Shown here piece after piece: positions 1 to 8,304 of a stretch of 64,000 nucleotides of DNA. Under the pieces are notes generated by a model. The model was not told the DNA's origin. It worked only from the letters and a program-made list of their open reading frames with translations, and made no database searches. A program made the translations under genes and the position numbers. Origin of the DNA: Paenibacillus sanguinis 2301083 = DSM 16941 (GTDB lineage: Bacteria > Bacillota > Bacilli > Paenibacillales > Paenibacillaceae); NCBI RefSeq assembly GCF_000374825.1, contig NZ_KB895376.1:251460-315459 (forward strand). Direction: 5' to 3'. The stretch's first letter is position 1. Each line of letters begins with the position of its first letter.

Positions 1-2148
1 GGACAGCTCTGCGCGCACCCAGTTCAGACTGGCATCGCCAAGCAAATCCACCGTTAATGCTGTAGCATTGTTCGGAATCGCTCTACCGCTTCCCCCGTTA
101 AACTCGGCATAAGCAAACTTGCTGCCACTTCCCCCGGTCAGATCATAATCAAGCTTAAGCACTTGGGAATTGGCACGCTCTCCGCTGCCTGGCACAATCG
201 TGGCCGATCCGGTCACGCTCGCTGGAAGCCCAGTAAAGAAAATCGGATAGCTGATATTCTCAAAGCTTTCCCAGATCGTCTCCAAGGAAGCTGCAAGTAC
301 CACCGGTGTACCGGTAAATCCGTCATAAGAAGGCGTTGCATAAGCAAACTTCGCCCCATCATTAATGGACTGTACAGTCAACACTCCATTTTTTACACTA
401 GCCTTCATGCCGCTAAAGGTCCATTTTACAGATTCAGAAGGTACTTCAATCGCAGCTCCATTTTTGATTTTCGCCGTGACGGCAACCGTTACACTAGCTC
501 CTGCCTCCAAGGGGGCAAAGGTTGTACCCGGCGTTAAGCTCGCCAGATCGGAGCCGCCCAGCACCTTCACATCCTTACTGGCGTTAGCTTCTCCGCTGGA
601 TGCCGTTATTTTGGCCGTCCCCGCCTTCACGCCCTTAAATCCTCCATCAGTCCAAACTACATTGCCATTGCTGGCCTTCCATGAAGCCTGGATATTTCCT
701 GTATCCATCGGATTATAGTAGGTATCATAGCCTTTCAAGGAGTAAGGAACCGTTTGTCCAATCAGCAGCGTGGATGCGCCACTTACCTTAAGCCCCTTCA
801 CCGCCCCTTGCGGGGCCGTACTGAATACACCCAAGCCATTGGCAACTGCCCGTTGCCCTGCTGAGCCATTGGAGGTGGTAAATGTTAGCTGGGCATCCGT
901 TTCAGCAAGCGGCCGCGTCACCATCGTGGTAGAGCCGCCTCCGTCCAGATTCAGACCCTTCCAGACACCAATGCCTGTCATGAAGCCTTGCAATTCTTTC
1001 AACGTCATCCCGCTGCTATTGCTATTCTTCTCGGCGGTAATGATATAAGCTTTCTTCCCATCCTTGGAATAACCGACAGCGGTGCGAGCTACCGCGCTTC
1101 CCCCGCTAATAGATGTGGTAGAACGAGTAAATGCGGAAGCCTTGCCCTGATCCACCAGCAAGGTATGTCCGCCAATCATCACTTTCAGGTCGGCCGGATG
1201 GATGATTTGTCCACCAGTTTGGGAGTGCAGCTCATAACTAGCATCCACTCGCGCGCCTACTGTAAGGTGTGAAGCCACATATTCCGCAGCAGCCCCATGG
1301 GCGCGCAATATATAGCCATCCTGCGGCACAGGTCCTGGGATAGCAGACTGCAAGGATATCTGCGTGATAACGCCGTCCTGCACCAGCACTTCTGTCGGCG
1401 TCGTTGAACTGTCTGCCGGCCGCGCCTCCGCCTTCCACGCACTGGTATAAAGGTACATTTTCCCTGCATGGCTATAGGTCTTTTCAGGTTCTATCATATA
1501 CGATTCCTGGTTAATTCCGCTAAGAGGAAAAGTGCTTCCATCTTCAGCGATTACGGTACCGTTAAAGCTGAACCGGTCAATCATCGGCGTTCTGTCATTA
1601 CTCACTACAAAGGCATACATTCCTTGCAATTGAGCGGGGCTGGTGATCATCGTTCCTTGGGATACGGCTCCTCCCATAGGAACCCCCTGTCCCCGGGTGG
1701 CAAAAAAGTCGCCATTCACGCCAGCTACGGCTCCGTTTTCTTTGGCCATGTTCTCTACCGTTTGTCTGGTCGTTACTTGCCCCCCTTTGCCCGTCATCAC
1801 ATCCAGTTCAACATAGGGGTTAGTCAAGTCCACTTCAATCACGTTGGCCAGCACCTTCACCGACTTGCCAGAGCGTTTGACTGTATATTCGTATTTGACG
1901 AGCTTGGCTCCAGAGGTAAGCATTTCTTCCCCGCGCTTCGCTATTTGGCTGGCAGCAGCATCCGCCGTAAGCGCACTCCCCCCCAATGGACCAAGTCCAA
2001 TGACAGGTTGAATCCATATTAATCCCGCCAGCGTAATCAATGCCAGCTTCTTGCCATGGCTCACGGCCAAGCGGGTGAATTTCGAGTTAGGACGGGCAGC
2101 TTCTGATTTGACGACTACTCTTGCAGTTTTCTCTTGTTTGACTACCAT
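1..2148 (-). CDS. Phosphodiester glycosidase (NAGPA) family exoprotein, C-terminus cut by window edge
   Basis: This open frame runs off the left edge after 716 codons. A hydrophobic segment at about residues 34-50 looks like a signal or anchor. The NAGPA-type domain (about 95-430) shows GVNGDFF near 143, ARTAVGYSKDG near 354 and LDGGGSTTM near 401, which are the usual conserved blocks of that family. Behind it are an Ig-like stretch (about 450-610) and a beta-rich region. Family members cleave phosphodiester-linked sugars, and the substrate here is unknown. I chose the ATG at 2148 because GGGAGAG lies 12 bases upstream. The frame stays open further upstream, with an ATG at 2169 and then no good start, so the N-terminus is uncertain. 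A DnaA-box cluster lies about 200 bases upstream. Confidence 0.85.
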   Translation of the reverse strand, partial: MVVKQEKTARVVVKSEAARPNSKFTRLAVSHGKKLALITLAGLIWIQPVIGLGPLGGSALTADAAASQIAKRGEEMLTSGAKLVKYEYTVKRSGKSVKVLANVIEVDLTNPYVELDVMTGKGGQVTTRQTVENMAKENGAVAGVNGDFFATRGQGVPMGGAVSQGTMITSPAQLQGMYAFVVSNDRTPMIDRFSFNGTVIAEDGSTFPLSGINQESYMIEPEKTYSHAGKMYLYTSAWKAEARPADSSTTPTEVLVQDGVITQISLQSAIPGPVPQDGYILRAHGAAAEYVASHLTVGARVDASYELHSQTGGQIIHPADLKVMIGGHTLLVDQGKASAFTRSTTSISGGSAVARTAVGYSKDGKKAYIITAEKNSNSSGMTLKELQGFMTGIGVWKGLNLDGGGSTTMVTRPLAETDAQLTFTTSNGSAGQRAVANGLGVFSTAPQGAVKGLKVSGASTLLIGQTVPYSLKGYDTYYNPMDTGNIQASWKASNGNVVWTDGGFKGVKAGTAKITASSGEANASKDVKVLGGSDLASLTPGTTFAPLEAGASVTVAVTAKIKNGAAIEVPSESVKWTFSGMKASVKNGVLTVQSINDGAKFAYATPSYDGFTGTPVVLAASLETIWESFENISYPIFFTGLPASVTGSATIVPGSGERANSQVLKLDYDLTGGSGSKFAYAEFNGGSGRAIPNNATALTVDLLGDASLNWVRAELS

Positions 2149-2348
2149 TTTAAATAACGACTCTCCCATCTGTTTAAACAAAATCTGTGCCGGATCAGGA
2201 CTACCTCCCGCCTCCGAGCTAATTAGTACTCTATTTATAGACTGTATTTAGCCAGAAAAGTTACGAAAAAAAACAAGATTGTTAAAGAAATCTAGCAAAT
2301 AGGCAATTGAATTCATTAGATCAAGAAATCTATGAATAGCATCATGAA

Positions 2349-2473
2349 TTATCCACAATAACTCTGATTTTGTGGATAAACACTGTGGATATTGTGGGTA
2401 AATACATATGTTTTTATATTTATCCATCTATTGCTTGTGGATTTTGTGAATTCGGTGGATAACCTGTGCATAA
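2349..2473. promoter_or_regulatory. DnaA-box cluster
   Basis: There are two perfect DnaA boxes: TTATCCACA at 2349-2357 and its reverse TGTGGATAA at 2371-2379. Four more 9-mers differ at one base: TGTGGATAT 2384-2392, TGTGGGTAA 2393-2401, GGTGGATAA 2454-2462 and TGTGCATAA 2465-2473. Weaker matches occur at 2420 and 2436. Six good sites in 125 bases is far denser than chance. It is probably a DnaA-binding cluster that titrates DnaA or regulates the downstream gene. No dnaA, dnaN or rpmH gene is nearby, so it is not the classical oriC. Confidence 0.75.
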
Positions 2474-2536
2474 GAAAAACATCTATTGATGTACTCTCTT
2501 TGAAGCCAGACCACGTTAAGCGGTAGTTTTTCTTGT

Positions 2537-2584
2537 GATTATAGAATTGTTCAGCTACGCTGAAAACCTATAAATTCTATAATC
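2537..2584. repeat. Composite inverted repeat (12-bp outer stem, inner TTCAGC stem)
   Basis: GATTATAGAATT at 2537-2548 is exactly inverted at 2573-2584, and the loop contains TTCAGC-TAC-GCTGAA. The sequence GCTGAAAACCTA inside it recurs twice at 51180-51285, so it may belong to a dispersed small repeat. It may also help terminate the ABC-2 operon transcript. Confidence 0.6.
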
Positions 2585-2589
2585 TTAAA

Positions 2590-2630
2590 AAAAATCCCGA
2601 TTCAGGGTATTCCCCCGCATCAGGATTTTT
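2590..2630 (-). terminator. Terminator after ABC-2 permease gene
   Basis: AAAAATCCCGAT pairs with ATCAGGATTTTT over 12 positions with one wobble. On the minus strand it is followed by a run of T, 10 bases beyond the permease stop codon. Confidence 0.85.
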
Positions 2631-2640
2631 CCTTTTCAAG

Positions 2641-3816
2641 CTATCCTTCTTGCCCCGCTATTTTCCTGAATGAAATAAAGCGAGAGTAAAGCAGCCCGAT
2701 CAGTAAAGCGACCAAACCGATTACTGCCGTAGCAATACAACTGTTCAATATATAAGGCGTTGATAAGCCTTTTAACATAATTGAACGCAACGCTTCGAGA
2801 TAATAAGTTAGCGGCAATACATGAGCGATACCCTGTAGCAAATCAGGCATCCCTTCAAGTGGCCAGGAATGTCCTGACAAGGAGAAGGAGGGTAAGGCCA
2901 CTAACATGGAAACCTGCAATGCAATAATTTTATTAGGAGCTATCAGGCTGATCACATAGCCAATAGCAGCTACAGTAAAGGAAAAAATGATCGCTATCAA
3001 TAGCAGGGACCACGCTGAGCCACGGAATGATAACTCAAATACAGAAGTAAGGATGAGCGTAACAACGAAAATATTAGCTATGCTTATCAAGAAATACGGG
3101 AACATTTTGACGAAGGCGATTTTCCAGGGATTTCTCTTCCATACTGCAAACCGCCCCCAGGTCTTATCTTCCTTCTCACGCGCAACTGCCATTCCCACAG
3201 CCATAAAAACTACCTGCTGTAAAGTAGTGCCTGCCATCCCCGTAACCAGAAAATCCTCATAATCAAAGGTTGAATTGTATAGCGCTCGGGAGCTAAAAGG
3301 AATGTTCGACAAAGCGGCTCCCACTTGTACATCATTCATTCCTTGCTGCTGCATTCGCTTGGATGAGGCCCCATAGCTGTAAGTAGCTACAACCTCATTG
3401 GCTCCCTTAAGCACGGAATTTGTAATCATTAAGTTCGTTCCATCTACAAAAGTAATGATCGGTGTAGCTGTACCGCGCTTTAGCAGCGACTCCAGATTCC
3501 TTGGTATAACAGCACCGGCTCTTGCTTCCCCCTTGTCGATTGCTGCCTTCAGGGCTTCTGCTGAGCGAACCTCACCAACAATTTTTATCGATTGATGTAC
3601 ATCCAGCGCTTGAATAATTTCCTGGCTCAACTGACTCTGATCTTCATCATAAATCAGCATAGGGATATCTGTTAACGTACGATGACTATAAAGAGACGCG
3701 AAAAAAAAAGTATAAAATATAGGACCAATTAGAAGAATCGTGAAAATAACCCGATCACGGAAAATCTTTTTCCATTCATCAGCTAACGCATATCGGACAG
3801 TGAGCTCCTCATTCAC
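2641..3816 (-). CDS. ABC-2 type transporter permease
   Basis: A protein of about 391 residues with the ABC-2 (YhgE/YbhR-like) layout. It has one N-terminal membrane helix (FTILLIGPIFYTFFFASLY), a large extracytoplasmic domain of about 150 residues, and five or so C-terminal helices that include the conserved PLTYYLEALR block. Such proteins form the membrane channel of ABC exporters. The start is taken as GTG at 3816, which overlaps the HlyD stop by 8 bases and has GGGTGA upstream; a start at 3852 is possible. It is the last gene of a TetR-HlyD-permease operon. No ATPase gene accompanies it, so the energy source must come from elsewhere or from a shared subunit. The substrate is unknown. Confidence 0.85.
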   Translation of the reverse strand: MNEELTVRYALADEWKKIFRDRVIFTILLIGPIFYTFFFASLYSHRTLTDIPMLIYDEDQSQLSQEIIQALDVHQSIKIVGEVRSAEALKAAIDKGEARAGAVIPRNLESLLKRGTATPIITFVDGTNLMITNSVLKGANEVVATYSYGASSKRMQQQGMNDVQVGAALSNIPFSSRALYNSTFDYEDFLVTGMAGTTLQQVVFMAVGMAVAREKEDKTWGRFAVWKRNPWKIAFVKMFPYFLISIANIFVVTLILTSVFELSFRGSAWSLLLIAIIFSFTVAAIGYVISLIAPNKIIALQVSMLVALPSFSLSGHSWPLEGMPDLLQGIAHVLPLTYYLEALRSIMLKGLSTPYILNSCIATAVIGLVALLIGLLYSRFISFRKIAGQEG

Positions 3817-5134
3817 TGGCTTCACCCGCTTTGTCGGCTTGCATCGCTCCACTGTCCTTCCCGTACCATTCCAATGTCATTCCGGTCGGGGTATCGTTCG
3901 GCAAATCTATCAATTCTACCTTGATTCCAAAGGAGCGAATATCTACATCCCCTCCATTTTGTGTTGCTTTTTGCGAAGCGAAGGTCGCTGCCTGAGCTAG
4001 CGTAATTACTTTAGCCTTATACATTGTGCCGTCAGCAACGAGCTTGACCTGAACCGTATCCCCTTTTTTCAATCCGGATATTTCTGTCTCTGGCAAATAA
4101 AATTTAGCAGTTCTTGCCGAATCCGTTTGTTGGATGGTAAATACCGGGAAACCCGAACCTACTATTTCCCCAAGTTCAGCAGACTGAGATAAAACAACAC
4201 CATCGACTGCCGCATACAGCTTGGTATATCCTAAATACGTAGTCGCTTCCTCCAATGCTGCCGCAGCCTGATATTGACCGGACTTAGCGGTGCGTTGGGT
4301 CGCCTCTGCCTGCTCAACAAGGGCGCCTGCCGCCTGAACGTCCTGATGCTTGATTTCTACCTGCGCTTGATTCGCTTCTGCCAAGGCCAATGCAGCTTTA
4401 GCTTGCTCCAATTGCGCTACTGCCGCATCAATTTCCTCCTGACGCGCACCCTTCTTAGCCATATCATGCTGCTCGACTGCCGCGTCATAGGTCGCTTTAG
4501 CCTGTATAGAGGTAGCTTTAACTTTATCCAGATCAGCCTGACTCACTATACCTTCATTAAAAAGCTCTGTAGTACGGGTCAAAGCCTTCGTGGCGATATC
4601 ATAAGCCTCTTTAGCCGCTTGCATTTGAATTTCCAATTGTTTTAATTCCTGTTGTCTGACCCCTGTTTTCAAACTATCTACCTTGGCTTGCGCCGCTTTG
4701 ACCACCGCTCTGGCCTGTTCAACCTGATGATTGATGGTTTCGGCCGTCAACGACGCTGCCTCCTGGCCCTGCTGCTCCTTTACCTTGGCTGCAGTAACAG
4801 AAGCAGCAGCTTGCTCGATCTGCCCTTCAGTAACGGCGAGGGCTGCTTCCGCCTGAGCTACCTTGGCCTTGACTTCATCACTTTCTATCCTGGCCAGGAC
4901 CTGGCCCTTTGTAACCTCGTCCCCCTCTTCCACCAGCATCTCAATAATTCGGCCCCCAACCTTGAAGCTGGCACTTAATTGATCGGCTTCAATGGTTGCT
5001 GTCGGACGGCTGGCCTTCTCACTGCCTGAAGTAATCCGGTTTGAGTTTAGAATCCAGATTCCACTTACAATAAGCAAGGCAATAGCTACATAAACCAGAA
5101 CTTTCGGTTCTACAAATTTCTTAAGCTTATTCAT
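3809..5134 (-). CDS. HlyD-family membrane-fusion/adaptor protein
   Basis: A 441-residue protein with one N-terminal membrane helix (about 13-31), a biotinyl-lipoyl-like segment, a long Ala/Gln/Glu-rich coiled-coil hairpin (about 80-290), the second lipoyl half (TYLGYTKLYAAVDGVVL) and a beta-barrel C-terminus. This is the standard HlyD/EmrA/YbhG architecture. It would be anchored in the membrane and extend into the cell wall, working with the ABC-2 permease encoded immediately downstream. GGGAG lies 9 bases before the ATG. The gene starts 29 bases after the TetR stop, which points to co-transcription and drug- or lipid-responsive control by that regulator. Confidence 0.9.
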   Translation of the reverse strand: MNKLKKFVEPKVLVYVAIALLIVSGIWILNSNRITSGSEKASRPTATIEADQLSASFKVGGRIIEMLVEEGDEVTKGQVLARIESDEVKAKVAQAEAALAVTEGQIEQAAASVTAAKVKEQQGQEAASLTAETINHQVEQARAVVKAAQAKVDSLKTGVRQQELKQLEIQMQAAKEAYDIATKALTRTTELFNEGIVSQADLDKVKATSIQAKATYDAAVEQHDMAKKGARQEEIDAAVAQLEQAKAALALAEANQAQVEIKHQDVQAAGALVEQAEATQRTAKSGQYQAAAALEEATTYLGYTKLYAAVDGVVLSQSAELGEIVGSGFPVFTIQQTDSARTAKFYLPETEISGLKKGDTVQVKLVADGTMYKAKVITLAQAATFASQKATQNGGDVDIRSFGIKVELIDLPNDTPTGMTLEWYGKDSGAMQADKAGEASE

Positions 5135-5163
5135 CTCTCATCACTCCCTAGAAAACTTATGAA

Positions 5164-5772
5164 TCATTTTTTAGTTTTATTTGTTGCTGATTGTTTTGTG
5201 GAAAGACCAGCGGCCAGAAAAATACTCATAAAGTCCTTAATCTGGTCTCTCGATAATGGTTCATAATGGCTGTTCCATTCCAGAGTCAAGGCTACGTAAA
5301 GCTTGAGCATCACAAACGAAACTACCTTGGGATCCAGCGAACTAATCTCCCCACGCTGCCCGGCGTTCACAAGCTGCCGTTCAAGATAGTCAAGAATGGC
5401 CTGTTCAACCTTCTCTAATCCTTCCCGAGCCTGGGGTGTTCCAAAGCTACGCACCTCCTGAAAGAGCTTGGCAAGCATCTCATGCTTCCTCCGAAATTCC
5501 AGCAAAGCATCCATGCTTTGATAAAGATTTTCAAAAAAGCTACGTTCCTCAACAATCGTTTCTTCCGTCACAGACTTCATATCTGCAATAATTGACCACA
5601 ATATTACATTAAACAGCTCTTCCTTGTTGGCAAAGAATGTGTAAATCGTCCCTTTCGCTACGTTTGCAATTTTCGCAACCTGATCCATGGTTGTTGCCTT
5701 ATACCCAAACAAAGAAAATGAACGCTCAGCTGCTTGAATAATCATTTCACGGCGATTTATTTCACTTGTCAT
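5164..5772 (-). CDS. TetR/AcrR-family transcriptional regulator
   Basis: About 202 residues with a TetR helix-turn-helix near the N-terminus (ATTMDQVAKIANVAKGTIYT) and a ligand-binding helical C-terminal domain. The ATG at 5772 is preferred over an upstream start at 5796 because GGAGG lies 6 bases before it. It is the first gene of the operon with the HlyD and ABC-2 genes and so probably represses its own pump. The operator candidate at 5804-5838 supports autoregulation. The effector is unknown. Confidence 0.9.
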   Translation of the reverse strand: MTSEINRREMIIQAAERSFSLFGYKATTMDQVAKIANVAKGTIYTFFANKEELFNVILWSIIADMKSVTEETIVEERSFFENLYQSMDALLEFRRKHEMLAKLFQEVRSFGTPQAREGLEKVEQAILDYLERQLVNAGQRGEISSLDPKVVSFVMLKLYVALTLEWNSHYEPLSRDQIKDFMSIFLAAGLSTKQSATNKTKK

Positions 5773-5803
5773 GGTAAGCCTCCTTAATCGCTGCATTGAA
5801 CTG

Positions 5804-5838
5804 AATGACTAATATTTATTTTTGGTCATTTAGTCATT
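5804..5838. promoter_or_regulatory. Candidate TetR operator
   Basis: AATGACTAA (5804-5812) and TTAGTCATT (5830-5838) form a perfect 9-bp inverted repeat. A further TGACC half-site lies inside it. The repeat sits just downstream of the promoter and upstream of the TetR gene, a typical autorepression position. Confidence 0.55.
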
Positions 5839-5842
5839 AAGT

Positions 5843-5871
5843 AAAATACCACCTTTTGCGCAAGTTTGCAA
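5843..5871 (-). promoter_or_regulatory. Candidate sigma-A promoter of the TetR-HlyD-ABC-2 operon
   Basis: On the minus strand, TTGCAA (5871-5866) and TATTTT (5848-5843) are separated by 17 bases. Both boxes match at 4 of 6 positions. The operator-like repeat follows at once. Confidence 0.4.
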
Positions 5872-5913
5872 GTATATTTTTGGGCTGTGTGTTAAAGTAC
5901 TGAATGTTAACAC

Positions 5914-5971
5914 AAAAAAACCTCCAAGGTCGTGCCACATCATAAAGATATGGTCACGTACGCTTGAAGGT
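5914..5971 (-). terminator. Terminator after metK
   Basis: ACCTTCAAGCG..ACGTG pairs imperfectly with CACG-ACCTTGGAGGT on the minus strand and is followed by TTTTTTTG. It lies directly after the metK stop. Confidence 0.75.
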
Positions 5972-5987
5972 ATTTGGGTAGCTTTAA

Positions 5988-7193
5988 CTATGAAAGAGCT
6001 GCTTGCGTTCTTAAATTTTCGGCTTTATCGATTCTTTCCCAAGGTAAATCCAGGTCTGTTCGACCAAAATGCCCGTAGGCTGCTGTTTGACGATAAATAG
6101 GACGCCGGAGATCCAGCATCTCAATAATACCTGCCGGACGCAAATCGAAGTTCTTGCGGATTAACTCTACCATTTTCGCTTCCGGAATTTTGCCTGTACC
6201 GTATGTATCTACGTTTATAGATACCGGATTGGCTACACCAATCGCATAAGCAAGTTGAATTTCCAATTTATCTGCCAGACCGGCAGCCACAAGATTTTTG
6301 GAGACATAACGGGCTGCATAAGCCGCCGAACGGTCCACTTTGGTCGGATCCTTCCCGGAGAAAGCCCCACCGCCATGACGCGCATAACCACCATAAGTAT
6401 CTACAATAATTTTACGCCCGGTAAGCCCGGCATCTCCTTGTGGTCCACCAATGACAAAGCGGCCTGTAGGATTAATAAAATATTTCGTATTTTCATCCAG
6501 AAGCTCAGCAGGAACTACCGAAGAAATAACCTGCTCTTGAACATCCTTGTGTATCTGTTCGAGAGGAATATCTTCAGCATGCTGGGTGGATACTACAATT
6601 GTATCTACCCGTGACGGTTTTCCGTCAACATATTCTACTGTCACCTGTGTCTTTCCATCAGGACGAAGGTAGTCAAGTATTCCACTCTTGCGAACCTCAG
6701 CCAGTCTGCGAGCAATTCGGTGGGACAGAGCAATCGGCAATGGCATATACTCCGGTGTTTCATTTGTAGCAAAGCCGAACATCAAGCCCTGATCGCCAGC
6801 ACCAATATTATTCGTATCCTCATCCTTTGAGGAAATTTCGCGATTTTCCAATGCAACGTTAACGCCTCTGGCAATATCGGCAGATTGCTCATTTAATGAA
6901 GTCAAAACGGCGCACGTATCTGAATCGAAACCAAATTTGGCGCGAGTATAACCTATTTCTTTAAGCGTTTTGCGTACAATTGCAGGAATATCAACATATT
7001 CCGATCTAGTGCTGATTTCGCCAATCACCAATACAAGCCCAGTAGCTACCGATACTTCACAAGCAACCCGGGCATAAGGGTCGTTTGCCAAAAATGCATC
7101 CAGCACTGCGTCAGATATCTGATCGCAAATTTTATCCGGGTGCCCTTCGGTAACGGACTCGGAAGTAAACAAGTGCCGCCCTTGAATAGACAT
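5988..7193 (-). CDS. metK: S-adenosylmethionine synthetase
   Basis: A 401-residue protein of normal family length. It makes S-adenosylmethionine from methionine and ATP in the cytoplasm. The signatures visible are [12 protein letters not shown] (ATP-binding hexapeptide region), [19 protein letters not shown] (second signature) and the N-terminal [16 protein letters not shown]. The gene stands alone between its own terminator and that of the spore-protein gene upstream. Many Firmicute metK genes have an S-box leader, but the 148-base leader region here shows only an 8-bp hairpin next to the ribosome-binding site. Confidence 0.98.
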   Translation of the reverse strand: MSIQGRHLFTSESVTEGHPDKICDQISDAVLDAFLANDPYARVACEVSVATGLVLVIGEISTRSEYVDIPAIVRKTLKEIGYTRAKFGFDSDTCAVLTSLNEQSADIARGVNVALENREISSKDEDTNNIGAGDQGLMFGFATNETPEYMPLPIALSHRIARRLAEVRKSGILDYLRPDGKTQVTVEYVDGKPSRVDTIVVSTQHAEDIPLEQIHKDVQEQVISSVVPAELLDENTKYFINPTGRFVIGGPQGDAGLTGRKIIVDTYGGYARHGGGAFSGKDPTKVDRSAAYAARYVSKNLVAAGLADKLEIQLAYAIGVANPVSINVDTYGTGKIPEAKMVELIRKNFDLRPAGIIEMLDLRRPIYRQTAAYGHFGRTDLDLPWERIDKAENLRTQAALS

Positions 7194-7208
7194 GAATCCA
7201 GCCTCCCT

Positions 7209-7230
7209 AAGATAACATGACGGTTATCTT
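7209..7230 (-). promoter_or_regulatory. metK: Small hairpin in metK leader
   Basis: AAGATAAC and GTTATCTT form an 8-bp stem with a 6-base loop, ending 3 bases before the GGGAGG ribosome-binding site of metK. It could influence translation or be a protein-binding site. Its function is not known. Confidence 0.4.
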
Positions 7231-7253
7231 GTATATCCAAATAATTTCAAAAA

Positions 7254-7290
7254 CCAACCCTTTTCCCTTACAGCCTAGGAAAAGGGTTGG
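7254..7290 (-). terminator. Terminator after the alpha/beta spore-protein gene
   Basis: CCAACCCTTTTCC (7254-7266) is exactly inverted at 7278-7290. On the minus strand the stem is followed by TTTTTG. It lies about 50 bases after the spore-protein stop. Confidence 0.85.
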
Positions 7291-7341
7291 TAGACATTCC
7301 TTATTTGCCATGATATCGCATTACCTTACTCATGTCAAAGA

Positions 7342-7626
7342 TTAGGGCAAAAGAAATGATTGCTGGGCCTGGGCAATCAGGCGCTTGGAAATTTCACCAC
7401 CGATTGAGCCATTCTCTCGTGATGTAAGATAACCCATACTCCCGGAAGAGTACTGAGCCGTGTCTGGAGCATACATTCCCAGTTCATTCCCGAACTCCGC
7501 ATCACCTGTTCCCAGGGGGGTACTACCTCCAAGGTGTATACCCAACTCTGAGGCAATTTCCAGCTTCCACCGAGTCAACACAGCATGGCTTTCCGGAACA
7601 AGCTTGGTCCTACGCTTTGCTGTCAT
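7342..7626 (-). CDS. Alpha/beta-type small acid-soluble spore protein
   Basis: A 94-residue protein with the two family signatures: KLEIASELGI near residue 24, which contains the GPR protease cleavage context, and SRENGSIGGEISKRLI near residue 68. These proteins coat and protect spore DNA and are degraded at germination. It is longer than the usual 60-75 residues because of a Gly/Thr-rich insert between the two motifs (about residues 33-64), and it lacks the usual exact DNA-binding consensus in places, so it is a divergent member. GGAGGTG lies 8 bases before the ATG, and a sigma-G-like promoter lies upstream. Confidence 0.9.
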   Translation of the reverse strand: MTAKRRTKLVPESHAVLTRWKLEIASELGIHLGGSTPLGTGDAEFGNELGMYAPDTAQYSSGSMGYLTSRENGSIGGEISKRLIAQAQQSFLLP

Positions 7627-7661
7627 CCTTCACGCACCTCCACAATGTTTGTCCACATTTA

Positions 7662-7690
7662 TAGAGTGCGCAAGAGCGGAAAATCAATGC
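7662..7690 (-). promoter_or_regulatory. Candidate sigma-G promoter of spore-protein gene
   Basis: On the minus strand GCATT (7690-7686) and CACTCTA (7668-7662) are 17 bases apart. This is close to the forespore sigma-G pattern (GnATR, then CATnnTA) and is fitting for a small acid-soluble spore protein. Confidence 0.45.
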
Positions 7691-7729
7691 TAAAGAGTTA
7701 TTGTCTGTGCAGGGAAAAAAAGACTTCAT

Positions 7730-8263
7730 TTACTTGAGTGAATAAGCCCCTCGTACCAATACCGTCAGGCTATATTCGTTGCCAGGTTGAACCTGAAGTC
7801 CTCGCCCTTCTCTGGGAAAGGAGAGCAAATGGTTTTTGGATACTACCCATCCGTTAGGAATATCAATACCATCTGTCAGATCCGTAACCCCATCGACATC
7901 CTTGCTATAGACTACAGCAAGGCCTGCGCGAACAACAAATTCTGTTCCAGCATCTGCAATCAGTTTTTGCCCCGGCTTAACCGTCACCACTTCTACCGGA
8001 GCAGCCACCGCTGGAGGAGTTCTGTCATTATCCTTGGGCAATGGAGCAGGAGACGGAGACGGGGTAGGGGACGGAATATTCTCGCCTCTTAATGCCTGCT
8101 GAATCGCCTTATCTACATAGCTTTTTGTTACCACAGGATCCTCACTTGTGCCTGGTTGCGTTGCGGCACTAGCTCCTCCTGTAGTCAAATTCAACAATGC
8201 TCCGCTCCACAAGCTAATGCCTACTACGACAACCGGAAGTACAATATTCCATATCTTTTTCAT
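7730..8263 (-). CDS. Secreted protein of unknown function with Pro/Ser linker
   Basis: About 177 residues. The ATG at 8263 is chosen because AAGGAGG lies just upstream; a start at 8296 is less likely. An N-terminal signal segment (KKIWNIVLPVVVVGISLWSG) is followed by a short helix, a Pro/Ser spacer (PSPTPSPSPAPLP) and a compact C-terminal domain of about 90 residues rich in V and G. I do not recognise the domain. The gene begins 41 bases after the 842-residue secreted protein and is probably co-transcribed with it, so the two may be partners at the cell surface. Confidence 0.8.
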   Translation of the reverse strand: MKKIWNIVLPVVVVGISLWSGALLNLTTGGASAATQPGTSEDPVVTKSYVDKAIQQALRGENIPSPTPSPSPAPLPKDNDRTPPAVAAPVEVVTVKPGQKLIADAGTEFVVRAGLAVVYSKDVDGVTDLTDGIDIPNGWVVSKNHLLSFPREGRGLQVQPGNEYSLTVLVRGAYSLK

Positions 8264-8304
8264 TCCCGTCCTCCTTGACTCAAATCTCCCAGGCACAAAT
8301 CCTG

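Larger units (their letters stand above)
2149..2640. other. Gene-free region with DnaA-box cluster, hairpin and terminator
   Basis: This 492-base gap separates the ABC-2 permease stop from the glycosidase-family gene. It holds a terminator (2590-2630), a composite hairpin (2537-2584), a group of DnaA-box-like 9-mers (2349-2473) and an AT-rich stretch (about 2255-2345). No coding frame in it is supported. Confidence 0.8.

Noticed and set aside
2349-2473. Chromosomal origin of replication
   Set aside because: DnaA boxes are dense, but dnaA, dnaN, rpmH and an obvious unwinding element are absent. A DnaA-binding cluster is the simpler reading.
7194-7341. SAM riboswitch before metK
   Set aside because: None of the conserved S-box core sequences is visible. 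Only a terminator and a small hairpin are present.
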